A DNA stretch of 43,080 nt from Lachnospiraceae bacterium UBA7199 (GTDB lineage Bacteria > Bacillota > Clostridia > Lachnospirales > Lachnospiraceae): the NCBI GenBank assembly GCA_002490775.1, contig DKUR01000071.1, positions 1 to 43,080 of the forward strand, given 5' to 3'. The position numbers were made by a program, and so were the translations under genes. Positions 8,964 through 16,256 of the stretch are shown here, piece by piece (position 1 is the first letter of the stretch; each line of letters begins with the position of its first letter). The notes beneath the pieces are model-generated. The model was not told the origin of the DNA. It saw only the letters and a program-made list of their open reading frames with translations, and searched no databases.

Positions 8964-9047
8964 ATTCAAAGTTGCGGAGTCGCTAATGAGAATGCTTTTC
9001 CGAAAAGGTAGTAATTTTATAAAGTTTTGCTTGAGGAGATAACGGAT

Positions 9048-9512
9048 ATGTGTTTTGTATGTGATAGAATTGAAATGATAAAGAACGGTACAAATCCTTA
9101 TTTTGTAAAAGAACTGGAAACAGGATATGTTGTAATTGGAGATCATCAGCATTTTTACGGATATACGCTTTTTCTTTACAAAGAGCATGGAGATAAATCG
9201 GAGTTATTTCATCTTGACAGGGCAGAAAAATTAAAGTTTCTTGATGAAATGTCAATTGTTGCTAAGGCTGTTTCCGAAGCCTTTGGTCCTGAAAAAATAA
9301 ATTATGAATTACTTGGAAATGGTGACACCCATCTTCACTGGCACCTTTATCCAAGAGTGAGCGGGGATATCGGCAGCTACGGAAATAATGGGAAAGGTCC
9401 GGTCTGGTGTTATCCTATGGAGAAAATGTATTGTGATGACAACCGCCCGGATGAAAGCCAGTTAGAGGATATGAAGCAAAAGCTGCTTTTCGAACTAAAT
9501 AAACTATTATAA
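9048..9512 (+). CDS. HIT-family hydrolase
   Basis: Histidine-triad nucleotide hydrolase or transferase of the Hint/Fhit superfamily, 154 residues. The active site HLHWHLYPR carries the HxHxH triad near residue 110, preceded by ELLGNGDTH. An N-terminal CxxC (MCFVCDRI) resembles the zinc half-site found in many HIT proteins. The ATG at 9048 is chosen because GAGGAG lies about 9 bases upstream and the CxxC sits right after it; the longer reading from a TTG at 9027 would put the ribosome site inside the protein. Exact substrate (adenylyl conjugates, ApnA) cannot be told. Confidence 0.9.
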   Translation: MCFVCDRIEMIKNGTNPYFVKELETGYVVIGDHQHFYGYTLFLYKEHGDKSELFHLDRAEKLKFLDEMSIVAKAVSEAFGPEKINYELLGNGDTHLHWHLYPRVSGDIGSYGNNGKGPVWCYPMEKMYCDDNRPDESQLEDMKQKLLFELNKLL

Positions 9513-9571
9513 ATGAAAAAATTATAAAAAATAAGCGATAGAATCTTTTGTTGTAGTAAGCAGGTGTAAAA

Positions 9572-10072
9572 ATGGCTAAAAATAAGGAAATAAAAACGAA
9601 TGCAATGCGGATTCTGGAAAAAGAAAAGATTTCCTTTATCTGTCATACTTATGAATGTGATGAGTTTACAGATGGCATTCAGATTGCAGACATGCTTTCC
9701 CTTCCTCATGAAAAGGTATATAAGACCTTAGTTACAATAGGAAACAGCAAAAACTATTTTGTGTTTGTGGTTCCTGTTGCCAGGGAACTGGATTTAAAGA
9801 AGGCGGCAAAAGCAGTAGGAGAAAAATCAGTGTCCATGATCCATGTAAAGGACATTAATCAGGTGACAGGGTATATCAGAGGCGGCTGCACTGCTGTGGG
9901 TATGAAGAAACAATATGTGACCAGACTGGATGAGTCAGCGAGAAGTAAAGATAAGATTTACGTCAGCGGTGGCAGAATCGGCTCCCAGATTGAACTGAAA
10001 CCAGATGATCTGCTTAAGGCCTGCAGGGGAGAATATGCAGATGTTGTTGTACGAGCTGGAAATGAAATTTGA
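9572..10072 (+). CDS. ybaK: Cys-tRNA(Pro)/Cys-tRNA(Cys) deacylase, YbaK/EbsC family
   Basis: Trans-editing enzyme that hydrolyses cysteine mischarged on tRNA-Pro. The 166 residues match the YbaK fold: TNAMRILEKEKISFICHTYEC at the start, then the conserved VYKTLVTIGN containing the functional Lys of the YbaK family, FVFVVPVARELDLKKAAKA, and GGCTAVGMKK near residue 110. The end segment YVSGGRIGSQIELKPDDLL is also typical. Only 59 bases separate it from the HIT gene upstream; a small membrane ORF follows after 36 bases. Confidence 0.93.
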   Translation: MAKNKEIKTNAMRILEKEKISFICHTYECDEFTDGIQIADMLSLPHEKVYKTLVTIGNSKNYFVFVVPVARELDLKKAAKAVGEKSVSMIHVKDINQVTGYIRGGCTAVGMKKQYVTRLDESARSKDKIYVSGGRIGSQIELKPDDLLKACRGEYADVVVRAGNEI

Positions 10073-10075
10073 TAT

Positions 10076-10102
10076 GAGCAAAAAGCAGCGCAGAAATGAG
10101 GA
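10076..10102 (+). repeat. Partial copy of a repeated leader with ribosome site
   Basis: The segment from GAGCAAAAAGCAGCGC to ATGAGGA resembles the 3' part of the leaders at 24519-24581 and 33125-33186. As in those, it places an A-rich GAGG ribosome site just before a start codon. Confidence 0.4.
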
Positions 10103-10108
10103 ATAAAT

Positions 10109-10294
10109 ATGACACGAATATCAAAACAAGAAAAAGCGCAGAAAAAAATGGAAAAGAAAATGTTAAAGCAGAAAATAAAGAGAAGAAAGCGGATTAATTC
10201 AAGAATTGAGCGGACAGTGTCTCTTTTGGCAGTGCTGGTATGCATTGTTTTTTCCGTGATGGAAGTGTTGGATAACAGAAAAAATAAGGAGTAA
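10109..10294 (+). CDS. Small basic membrane protein, 61 residues
   Basis: Very lysine/arginine-rich N-terminal half (KQEKAQKKMEKKMLKQ, KIKRRKRINSR), then one hydrophobic helix (TVSLLAVLVCIVFSVMEVL, about 36-54) and a short charged tail. This suggests an inner-membrane protein with a cytoplasmic basic domain. No family recognised. A GAGG lies just upstream of the ATG. The next small ORF starts 2 bases after its stop, so the two are coupled. Confidence 0.6.
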   Translation: MTRISKQEKAQKKMEKKMLKQKIKRRKRINSRIERTVSLLAVLVCIVFSVMEVLDNRKNKE

Positions 10295-10296
10295 CG

Positions 10297-10458
10297 TTGC
10301 AGGATAATAAAGCGAAAGGTAAAAACAAGATGTTAGAAACGAAAGTAGATGTTCTTGGTATTATGGTGACAATCATCAGTATTATTGTTACCTGTATCGG
10401 TATTATGCAGACTGCTAAGGAAAATTATATGAAAGAAATGCTTAATATTTTAGAGTGA
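10297..10458 (+). CDS. Small membrane protein, 53 residues
   Basis: Starts at TTG 10297, with AAGGAG ending 5 bases upstream; an ATG at 10330 is a shorter alternative of 42 residues. One hydrophobic segment (VLGIMVTIISIIVTCIGIM) is followed by a charged tail (KENYMKEMLNILE). It follows another single-helix protein 2 bases upstream. The size and layout recall holin-like or type I toxin peptides, but no sequence match to those is claimed. A hypothetical gene with moderate support from its ribosome site and coupling. Confidence 0.5.
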   Translation: MQDNKAKGKNKMLETKVDVLGIMVTIISIIVTCIGIMQTAKENYMKEMLNILE

Positions 10459-10521
10459 TATGTATTTATGACGTTTACGCAATACCAGTAAAACATAGTT
10501 CCAAGAAAGGAAATCTTAGAA

Positions 10522-11628
10522 ATGAATAAAAACATTATGGAATATGAAACAGTGGATTTAGACGATAATGACAATAGTGTCATTATCATTGACCAGACCA
10601 GACTACCCGGAAAAACAGAAATAATAAGGCTCCATACAGCGCAGGAGATATGGGATGCCATTTATCTGCTAAAGGTGCGTGGTGCACCTGCCATTGGAGT
10701 GGCGGCTGCTTTTGGCATTTATGTGCTTGCAAAAGAAATCGCCAGGCAGCAGACAGAAGCAGAAGAGGCGGATTTTGAAAGTTTTTACGAAAGATTTAAG
10801 GCACAGAAGAACTATCTTAACTCCGCAAGACCCACTGCGGTTAATCTTTCCTGGGCACTAAACAGAATGGATCAGGTATGTGTAATGGCCCATGAAAAGG
10901 GAAAAACAGTATCTGAAATCATAGAGATCCTTGGCAGGGAAGCAAGAGAGATCAAGGAGGAAGACATTCGTGTCTGCAAGGCAATTGGGGAAAACGGATT
11001 ATCGCTGGTAAAGCCCGGGGATGGAATACTTACCCACTGTAATGCAGGACAGCTTGCAACCTGTAAATATGGAACAGCCACTGCACCCATTTATTTAGGG
11101 CAGGAAAGAGGATATCATTTTAAGGTATTTGCAGATGAGACCAGACCGCTTTTGCAGGGGGCAAGGCTTACTGCCTATGAACTGAAAAGCGCCGGAGTGG
11201 ATGTGACACTGATCTGTGACAATATGTCAGCTATGGTAATGAAAAACGGATGGGTCAATGCAGTGTTTGTAGGATGTGACAGGGTTGCGGCCAACGGAGA
11301 TACGGCCAATAAGATTGGAACTTTGGTGGTTGCAACAGTGGCGAAACGTTATGGAGTACCTTTTTATGTATGTGCACCCATGTCCACCATTGATTTTAAT
11401 ACCCCTACTGGTGCAGAAATCGAGATTGAACAGCGGCCGGCAGAGGAAGTGACGCAAATGTGGTATAAAGAGCGTATGGCGCCGGAGGGGGTAAAAGTAT
11501 TTAATCCGGCTTTTGACGTGACAGACAATGATCTGATTACAGCCATCGTGACGGAACATGGGATTGCAAGAGCACCCTTTAAGGAATCTCTTGCGGAAAT
11601 GAGAAAGAAGGAGTTAAGGAGACGCTGA
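10522..11628 (+). CDS. mtnA: S-methyl-5-thioribose-1-phosphate isomerase
   Basis: Converts 5-methylthioribose-1-P to methylthioribulose-1-P in methionine salvage; related enzymes also act on 5-deoxyribose-1-P. The 368 residues carry the family motifs VRGAPAIGVAAAFGIYV, HCNAGQLATCKYGTA (catalytic Cys), VFVGCDRVAANGDTANKIGT (catalytic Asp) and PTGAEIEIEQRPAEEV. AAGGAAA precedes the ATG. It stands without mtnK, mtnN or an aldolase. A coupled start codon at 11630 opens a reading frame that ends after 14 codons, so a downstream partner may have been lost. Confidence 0.95.
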   Translation: MNKNIMEYETVDLDDNDNSVIIIDQTRLPGKTEIIRLHTAQEIWDAIYLLKVRGAPAIGVAAAFGIYVLAKEIARQQTEAEEADFESFYERFKAQKNYLNSARPTAVNLSWALNRMDQVCVMAHEKGKTVSEIIEILGREAREIKEEDIRVCKAIGENGLSLVKPGDGILTHCNAGQLATCKYGTATAPIYLGQERGYHFKVFADETRPLLQGARLTAYELKSAGVDVTLICDNMSAMVMKNGWVNAVFVGCDRVAANGDTANKIGTLVVATVAKRYGVPFYVCAPMSTIDFNTPTGAEIEIEQRPAEEVTQMWYKERMAPEGVKVFNPAFDVTDNDLITAIVTEHGIARAPFKESLAEMRKKELRRR

Positions 11629-11629
11629 C

Positions 11630-11674
11630 ATGAGAAAATATGAACTGCCAGCATCAAAATCCCATTGTTTTTAG
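11630..11674 (+). pseudogene. Possible N-terminal remnant of a gene coupled to mtnA
   Basis: The ATG is 1 base after the mtnA stop with AAGGAG 7 bases upstream, which is the normal look of a coupled second gene. The frame reads MRKYELPASKSHCF and stops, and the rest of the region is the 3' end of the opposing lipase gene. It may be the stump left by a deletion or inversion, or chance. The lost gene cannot be named. Confidence 0.3.
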
Positions 11675-13108
11675 TTCAGATACGATTTCCACATAAGCCT
11701 CGATTACATCAAATCCTTTATAATCTTCCCGCTTTAAATCAATCATGTCTCCGTGGGAAATGCCCCGTTTTCCGGTGCTGATAAAGGTTTTTTTGAAGTT
11801 TCCCCATTTTGCCGACTGCGTAGTGACCAGACCATCATTTTTAGGAGCACCGGCTAAGAACATTAATAGATTGGGAACGCTTAAAAGATTGTCCCCTAAA
11901 GTGTGCTTAACGATAGAAGCATAACTTTGATAATAAACTTTAGGAGAATCCGGATATTTCTCATTGAATTCCTGACAAAATTCATAAGAAAGCTGCTTGC
12001 TGGCATGATAGCAGTCGGGATGTTGATCTCCCATCCGGCGGTAGGTGAGGTCGAACATGGAAGATACCAGGTGATAAATGCCATCAGGCAGTTTATTTAG
12101 GAGATTCAAAAGTTCCGATCCTCTATGGGGCGTGGACATGGTAGTCAGGGAAGCTACATGATCTTCCATATGAAGGCCGCTGATCAGATACCGGGCATCC
12201 AGGCCGCCCTTTGAATGGGCGATGATGTTTACTTTGTCACAATTTGTTTCTTTTAAGACTTCCTTTATTGTTTCCCTGATAATATATGCATTATTTTCAA
12301 TGGTTCCCCAGGCTTCCTGATGGCCATAGTATACAGTAGCACCGTTGCGGACAAGCTCTTTGGGAATCCGCCCCCAATAATTAAAATATTGGAGATCCCG
12401 GAAGCCAATGCCATGAAGCAGGATAATGGGGTATCTGGTAGCACAGAGCATGGCACCATCCCGCTGTCTTCTGTTTTCAAACCGACAGCATTCTGCGTCA
12501 TATTCGATTTTTGCCCTTTTGCTTAAATATTTTAAAGGCAAAAGGTGGACAACAGGAATAAATAACCAGCAGGCAAAAAGCAGACGTTTCCAGATGCCCA
12601 GACTGCGGCAGGTGCATAAAATGCGGATGCTTCCATTTAAAATAAGAAAGTAAAAAAAGAAAAAGGTTAAAATCCCGTCAGTGATCAGTTGAGGAAGGCC
12701 TGAACTGTTTACGTAGCGAAGAAAATAGTCAGGCAGTCTTAAAAGGTAGAAAAAAAGCTGTGCTGTCATTCCGAAGAAACAAAGTCTGAGAATTATTCTG
12801 CCGCCCTTCATAATTTTAAGCCGGGGTGGAATTTTTTCTCTAACATAAGGATGGCTGGCGGAGCCTGGCATTCGTTGTTTAACATAAGGATGGCTGGCGG
12901 AGCGTGGCATCCGTTGTTTTTCTTTATAGGGCATAATGTGAAAAAAACACAAAGCAGCAAAATAGAGAAAGAAAAGCAAAGCAATAAAAGATGCCTTTAC
13001 ATTCCAGACAAAACTATAGCATCTGGAACCATACAGTTTATATAAAATTTCAAAGACAAGATCCTGTATCCACCCCGTCAAAAGAAAAATATGCGGCAGA
13101 AAAATCAT
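11654..13108 (-). CDS. Membrane-anchored lipase/esterase-like alpha/beta hydrolase
   Basis: The 484 residues begin with hydrophobic helices (about 1-20, 35-58, then two or three between 110 and 190) and end in a soluble alpha/beta-hydrolase domain. That domain has the oxyanion segment PIILLHGIGFRD and the nucleophile elbow NIIAHSKGGLDARY with Ser near residue 299 in A-H-S-K-G-G. A STPHRGSELL segment is typical of lipases and GPI-inositol-deacylase-like enzymes. A Ser-Asp-His triad is likely, with candidates NDGLVTTQSAKWG and GISHGDMIDL. Between the second and third helices are two copies of a 13-residue repeat, KQRMP(R/G)SASHPYV, encoded by a palindromic DNA repeat. It starts 2 bases after the upstream gene and its end opposes mtnA. 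Confidence 0.88.
   Translation of the reverse strand: MIFLPHIFLLTGWIQDLVFEILYKLYGSRCYSFVWNVKASFIALLFFLYFAALCFFHIMPYKEKQRMPRSASHPYVKQRMPGSASHPYVREKIPPRLKIMKGGRIILRLCFFGMTAQLFFYLLRLPDYFLRYVNSSGLPQLITDGILTFFFFYFLILNGSIRILCTCRSLGIWKRLLFACWLFIPVVHLLPLKYLSKRAKIEYDAECCRFENRRQRDGAMLCATRYPIILLHGIGFRDLQYFNYWGRIPKELVRNGATVYYGHQEAWGTIENNAYIIRETIKEVLKETNCDKVNIIAHSKGGLDARYLISGLHMEDHVASLTTMSTPHRGSELLNLLNKLPDGIYHLVSSMFDLTYRRMGDQHPDCYHASKQLSYEFCQEFNEKYPDSPKVYYQSYASIVKHTLGDNLLSVPNLLMFLAGAPKNDGLVTTQSAKWGNFKKTFISTGKRGISHGDMIDLKREDYKGFDVIEAYVEIVSELKTMGF
12842..12919. repeat. Two tandem copies of a 39-bp palindromic repeat inside a CDS
   Basis: Copies at 12842-12880 and 12881-12919 begin AACATAAGGATGGCTGGC and end GGCATCCGTTGTTT (first copy GGCATTCGTTGTTT). 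The two ends are partly complementary, so each can fold as a hairpin, like a REP element. They differ at two positions. 39 is a multiple of three, so the hydrolase frame is kept. A third copy lies between genes at 22900-22938. Confidence 0.9.
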
Positions 13109-13110
13109 GA

Positions 13111-13515
13111 CTATAACCCCAGTACTTCCTCAATAACTTCTACACCGTATCTGATGCAGTCAGGACAGGGACAGAGCATTTTTCCTGTTTCAATTCCTTT
13201 CAGATCTTTGCAAACAGTGCCTCCGGTTTTTTCCTGAAACCGCTTTACCATTTCTCTGGAAAGCTTGTAGGTGTCCGCTTTGGTGGCAGGATCTGCCAGG
13301 TTGCCATCACTGTTTTTAAAACCTGCCAGCATAACGCCTGCCGACAGTGCACCGCAGGTTCCTTCCATGCCGCCCATGCCAAGGCCGAAGGCTTCACCAG
13401 CTTTAAATAAAGTTTCCTTATCGGCACCAATTTCGTCGGCAAAACAGCAGACTACTGATTGACAGCAGTTGTATTTTTGATTGTGGTAAGCAGTTGCAAG
13501 ATCTTTTTTATTCAT
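13111..13515 (-). CDS. C_GCAxxG_C_C family putative redox protein
   Basis: The 134 residues match the C_GCAxxG_C_C family of short cysteine-rich proteins, thought to bind a redox or metal centre. Visible features are YNCCQSVVCCFADEIG near residue 15-30, then GMGGMEGTCGALSAGVML, a conserved C (TVCKDLKG) and the end motif CPCPDCIRYGVEVIEE. A strong AAGGAGT lies about 8 bases before the ATG. The lipase-like gene starts 2 bases after its stop, so they share a transcript. Role not known; neighbours give no electron-transfer partner. Confidence 0.9.
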   Translation of the reverse strand: MNKKDLATAYHNQKYNCCQSVVCCFADEIGADKETLFKAGEAFGLGMGGMEGTCGALSAGVMLAGFKNSDGNLADPATKADTYKLSREMVKRFQEKTGGTVCKDLKGIETGKMLCPCPDCIRYGVEVIEEVLGL

Positions 13516-13852
13516 AATAATTTACTCCTTAGTCATTTTTACTCCATTCCGAAGTACTTTGTGCACAGGAATGAGTTCTTTCAGTATTTTTTATCTTACC
13601 ACAAATTGTACTTTATTTCGAGGGATTTCTAAATCAATCTGCTGCGGAGCTATGATTTTATAAAAAGATACTAAAAAAGAAGCAGGATTTATTTCCATAA
13701 CCGGAAGAATGAACAAAAAAAGGCAAATTATCACATGAATGGCAATACCGCAAAAAATAAGTCAAAGATATAATGAAACTAATACATAATAAGTGCAGTT
13801 ATTGTTATTTAGTATAAAATCTGTGTATCCAAGAAGGAGGAGGTACTTTAAG
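13516..13852. promoter_or_regulatory. Divergent intergenic region with hairpin and candidate promoters
   Basis: This 337-bp gap separates the minus-strand redox gene from the plus-strand phosphorylase. An inverted repeat, CATTCC/GGAATG (13545-13550 and 13568-13573), extended by ACTC/GAGT, lies in the leader of the minus gene. A TATAAT at 13769-13774 sits upstream of the phosphorylase without a good -35 element, which fits an activator-dependent promoter such as one used by the AraC-type response regulator at 22965; that link is inference. No gene seen. Confidence 0.5.
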
Positions 13853-16255
13853 ATGCAGTACGGACATTTTGATGACGATAGGAGAGAGTATGTAATTGAT
13901 CGGGTAGATCTGCCTACATCCTGGACCAATTACCTTGGAGTAGAAAATACATGCGTGGTAGTAAATCATACAGCAGGCGGCTATATGTTTTATAAAACAC
14001 CGGAATACCATAGAATTACCAGATTTCGTGGAAACGCAGTTCCTATGGACCGTCCCGGCCATTATGTGTACCTTAGAGATGTGGAAAGCAAAGATTATTG
14101 GAGTATTTCATGGCAGCCGGTAGGAAAGTCGTTAGATCAGGCAAAGTATACCTGCAGGCATGGTCTTTCCTATACAGTTTATGAATGTGATTATAACGGA
14201 ATCAAGGCAAGTCAGACACTTTCTGTTCCCATAGGAGATGATCTGGAATTATGGGATGTAAAAATCAAAAATGAAGATCAGGTGCCCAGAAAGCTGCAGG
14301 TATTTTCTTATTGCGAGTTTTCTTTCCATCATATTATGATCGACAACCAGAATTTTCAGATGAGTCTATATTGCGCCGGAAGCAGCTATGAGGACGGGAT
14401 TATCGAGCATGATCTGTTTTATGAAGAATTTGGATATCAGTATTTTACTATGAGTGAGACGCCGGATGGATTTGACTGTTTGAGGGATAAATTTTTAGGT
14501 CTTTACCATACAGAGGATAATCCGCAGGCTGTGATAAACGGAAAATGCAGCGGTTCCTTTGAAAAGGGAAATAATCACTGCGGCTCTCTGCAAAAAGATA
14601 TTGTTCTTCAGCCTGGTGAGGAAAAGAGAATTATATTTATCTTGGGCGAAGGAAACAGAGAAGCCGGGAAAAAGGCCAGAGAAAAATACAGTGATTTTAA
14701 GGTAGTGGATGGGGTTTATGAAAAGCTGCATGCTTATTGGAATAAAAAGATAGAAAAACTCCAGATTGATACGCCCAATCCGGGAATGAATACTTTGATC
14801 AATACATGGACTTTATATCAGGCGGAAATCAATGTTATGTTTTCAAGGTTTGCTTCTTTTATTGAGGTAGGAGGAAGAACCGGACTTGGCTATCGTGATA
14901 CAGCCCAGGATGCCATGACAATTCCTCACTCTAATCCTGAAAAATGTCGTCAGAGAATTGTAGAGCTTTTGCGGGGGCTGGTATCGGAAGGCTATGGCCT
15001 GCATTTGTTCCAGCCGGAGTGGTTTGAACCGGACACGGAAGTAAAACCTTTTAAATCGCCTACCGTAATTCCTGAATTTGATAAGAGCAATATGATTCAT
15101 GGCTTGAAAGATGCATGTTCAGATGATGCATTATGGCTGGTTTCCTCCATTGTTGAATTTGTGAAGGAAACGGGAGATATGGATTTTCTGGGTCAGGTGA
15201 TCACCTATGCAGATGGCGGAGAGGGTACTGTTTACGAACATATGACCAGAATTCTTGATTTTTCTAATGAGCAGGTAGGACAGACAGGAATCTGCAAAGG
15301 TCTTCGGGCTGACTGGAATGACTGCCTTAACTTAGGCGGCGGTGAAAGCGCTATGGTATCTTTCCTTCATTACTGGGCATTACAAAATTTCCTGCAGGTT
15401 GCCGCATATCTTGGAAAAGAAGAGGATGTGCAGAAATATACCGCTATGGCAGATAAGGTAAAGAAGGTTTGTGATGAGCAGCTCTGGGATAAGGAATGGT
15501 TTATCAGAGGCATTACAAAGAATGGTAAGAAGATCGGCACTTCAGAAGATAAAGAGGGTAAGGTTCATTTAGAGTCCAATGCATGGGCAGTTTTATCCGG
15601 CGCAGCTTCTAAGGAAAAGGGGATGAAGGCTATGGACAGTGTAAAGAAGTATTTATTTACTCCCTATGGAATTATGCTGAATGCACCTTCCTATACCGTA
15701 CCTGATGATGATATTGGATTTGTGACAAGAGTTTATCCGGGCGTGAAAGAAAATGGAGCAGTTTTCTCCCATCCCAACCCTTGGGCATGGGCGGCAGAAT
15801 GTGAACTGGGAAGAGGCGACAGGGCAATGGAATTTTATAATGCATTGTGTCCTTATAACCAAAATGATATAATTGAAATTCGTGAGGCGGAACCTTATTC
15901 TTACTGTCAGTTTATTATGGGAAAGGATCATACCGCATTTGGACGGGCAAGACATCCTTTTATGACAGGAACCGGCGGATGGGCATACTTTAGTGCTACC
16001 CGTTACATATTGGGAATTAAGCCCCAGCTTAATCATTTGGAGATCAATCCTTGTATTCCTGCCGATTGGAAGGGCTTTAAGGCACAGAGAGTGTGGCGCG
16101 GAGCAGTATTCCAGATTCAGGTGGAAAATCCTGATGGGGTGATGAAGGGCGTTAAGGAAGTATGGCTGGATGGCAAGAAGGTAGAAAAGATACCTGTGAT
16201 GGAAAGTGGTACGGAGCATCAGGTAAAAATAATTATGGGAAACGGAGGAAAGTAA
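13853..16255 (+). CDS. chbP: GH94 phosphorylase, probably N,N'-diacetylchitobiose phosphorylase
   Basis: Phosphorolyses a beta-1,4 disaccharide; the predicted products are GlcNAc-1-P and GlcNAc. The 800-residue length equals known Vibrio chitobiose phosphorylases. Segments such as SWTNYLG at the start, DRPGHYVYLRD, SYCEFSFHHI, DNQNFQMSLY, RFASFIEVGGRTGLGYRDTA and GICKGLRADWNDCLNLGGG look far more like ChbP than like cellobiose phosphorylase. The catalytic acid should be an Asp of DWND (residues 487-490). The order is N-terminal beta-sandwich, linker helices, (alpha/alpha)6 barrel, C-terminal lid. The ATG at 13853 follows AAGGAGGAGG; the GTG at 13793 has no such site. The mutase starts 1 base after the stop. 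Cellobiose or another GlcNAc disaccharide remains possible. Confidence 0.88.
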   Translation: MQYGHFDDDRREYVIDRVDLPTSWTNYLGVENTCVVVNHTAGGYMFYKTPEYHRITRFRGNAVPMDRPGHYVYLRDVESKDYWSISWQPVGKSLDQAKYTCRHGLSYTVYECDYNGIKASQTLSVPIGDDLELWDVKIKNEDQVPRKLQVFSYCEFSFHHIMIDNQNFQMSLYCAGSSYEDGIIEHDLFYEEFGYQYFTMSETPDGFDCLRDKFLGLYHTEDNPQAVINGKCSGSFEKGNNHCGSLQKDIVLQPGEEKRIIFILGEGNREAGKKAREKYSDFKVVDGVYEKLHAYWNKKIEKLQIDTPNPGMNTLINTWTLYQAEINVMFSRFASFIEVGGRTGLGYRDTAQDAMTIPHSNPEKCRQRIVELLRGLVSEGYGLHLFQPEWFEPDTEVKPFKSPTVIPEFDKSNMIHGLKDACSDDALWLVSSIVEFVKETGDMDFLGQVITYADGGEGTVYEHMTRILDFSNEQVGQTGICKGLRADWNDCLNLGGGESAMVSFLHYWALQNFLQVAAYLGKEEDVQKYTAMADKVKKVCDEQLWDKEWFIRGITKNGKKIGTSEDKEGKVHLESNAWAVLSGAASKEKGMKAMDSVKKYLFTPYGIMLNAPSYTVPDDDIGFVTRVYPGVKENGAVFSHPNPWAWAAECELGRGDRAMEFYNALCPYNQNDIIEIREAEPYSYCQFIMGKDHTAFGRARHPFMTGTGGWAYFSATRYILGIKPQLNHLEINPCIPADWKGFKAQRVWRGAVFQIQVENPDGVMKGVKEVWLDGKKVEKIPVMESGTEHQVKIIMGNGGK

Positions 16256-16256
16256 A

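Noticed and set aside
12842..12919. CRISPR-like array
   Set aside because: Only two directly abutting copies with no spacers; they are a tandem palindromic repeat inside a gene.
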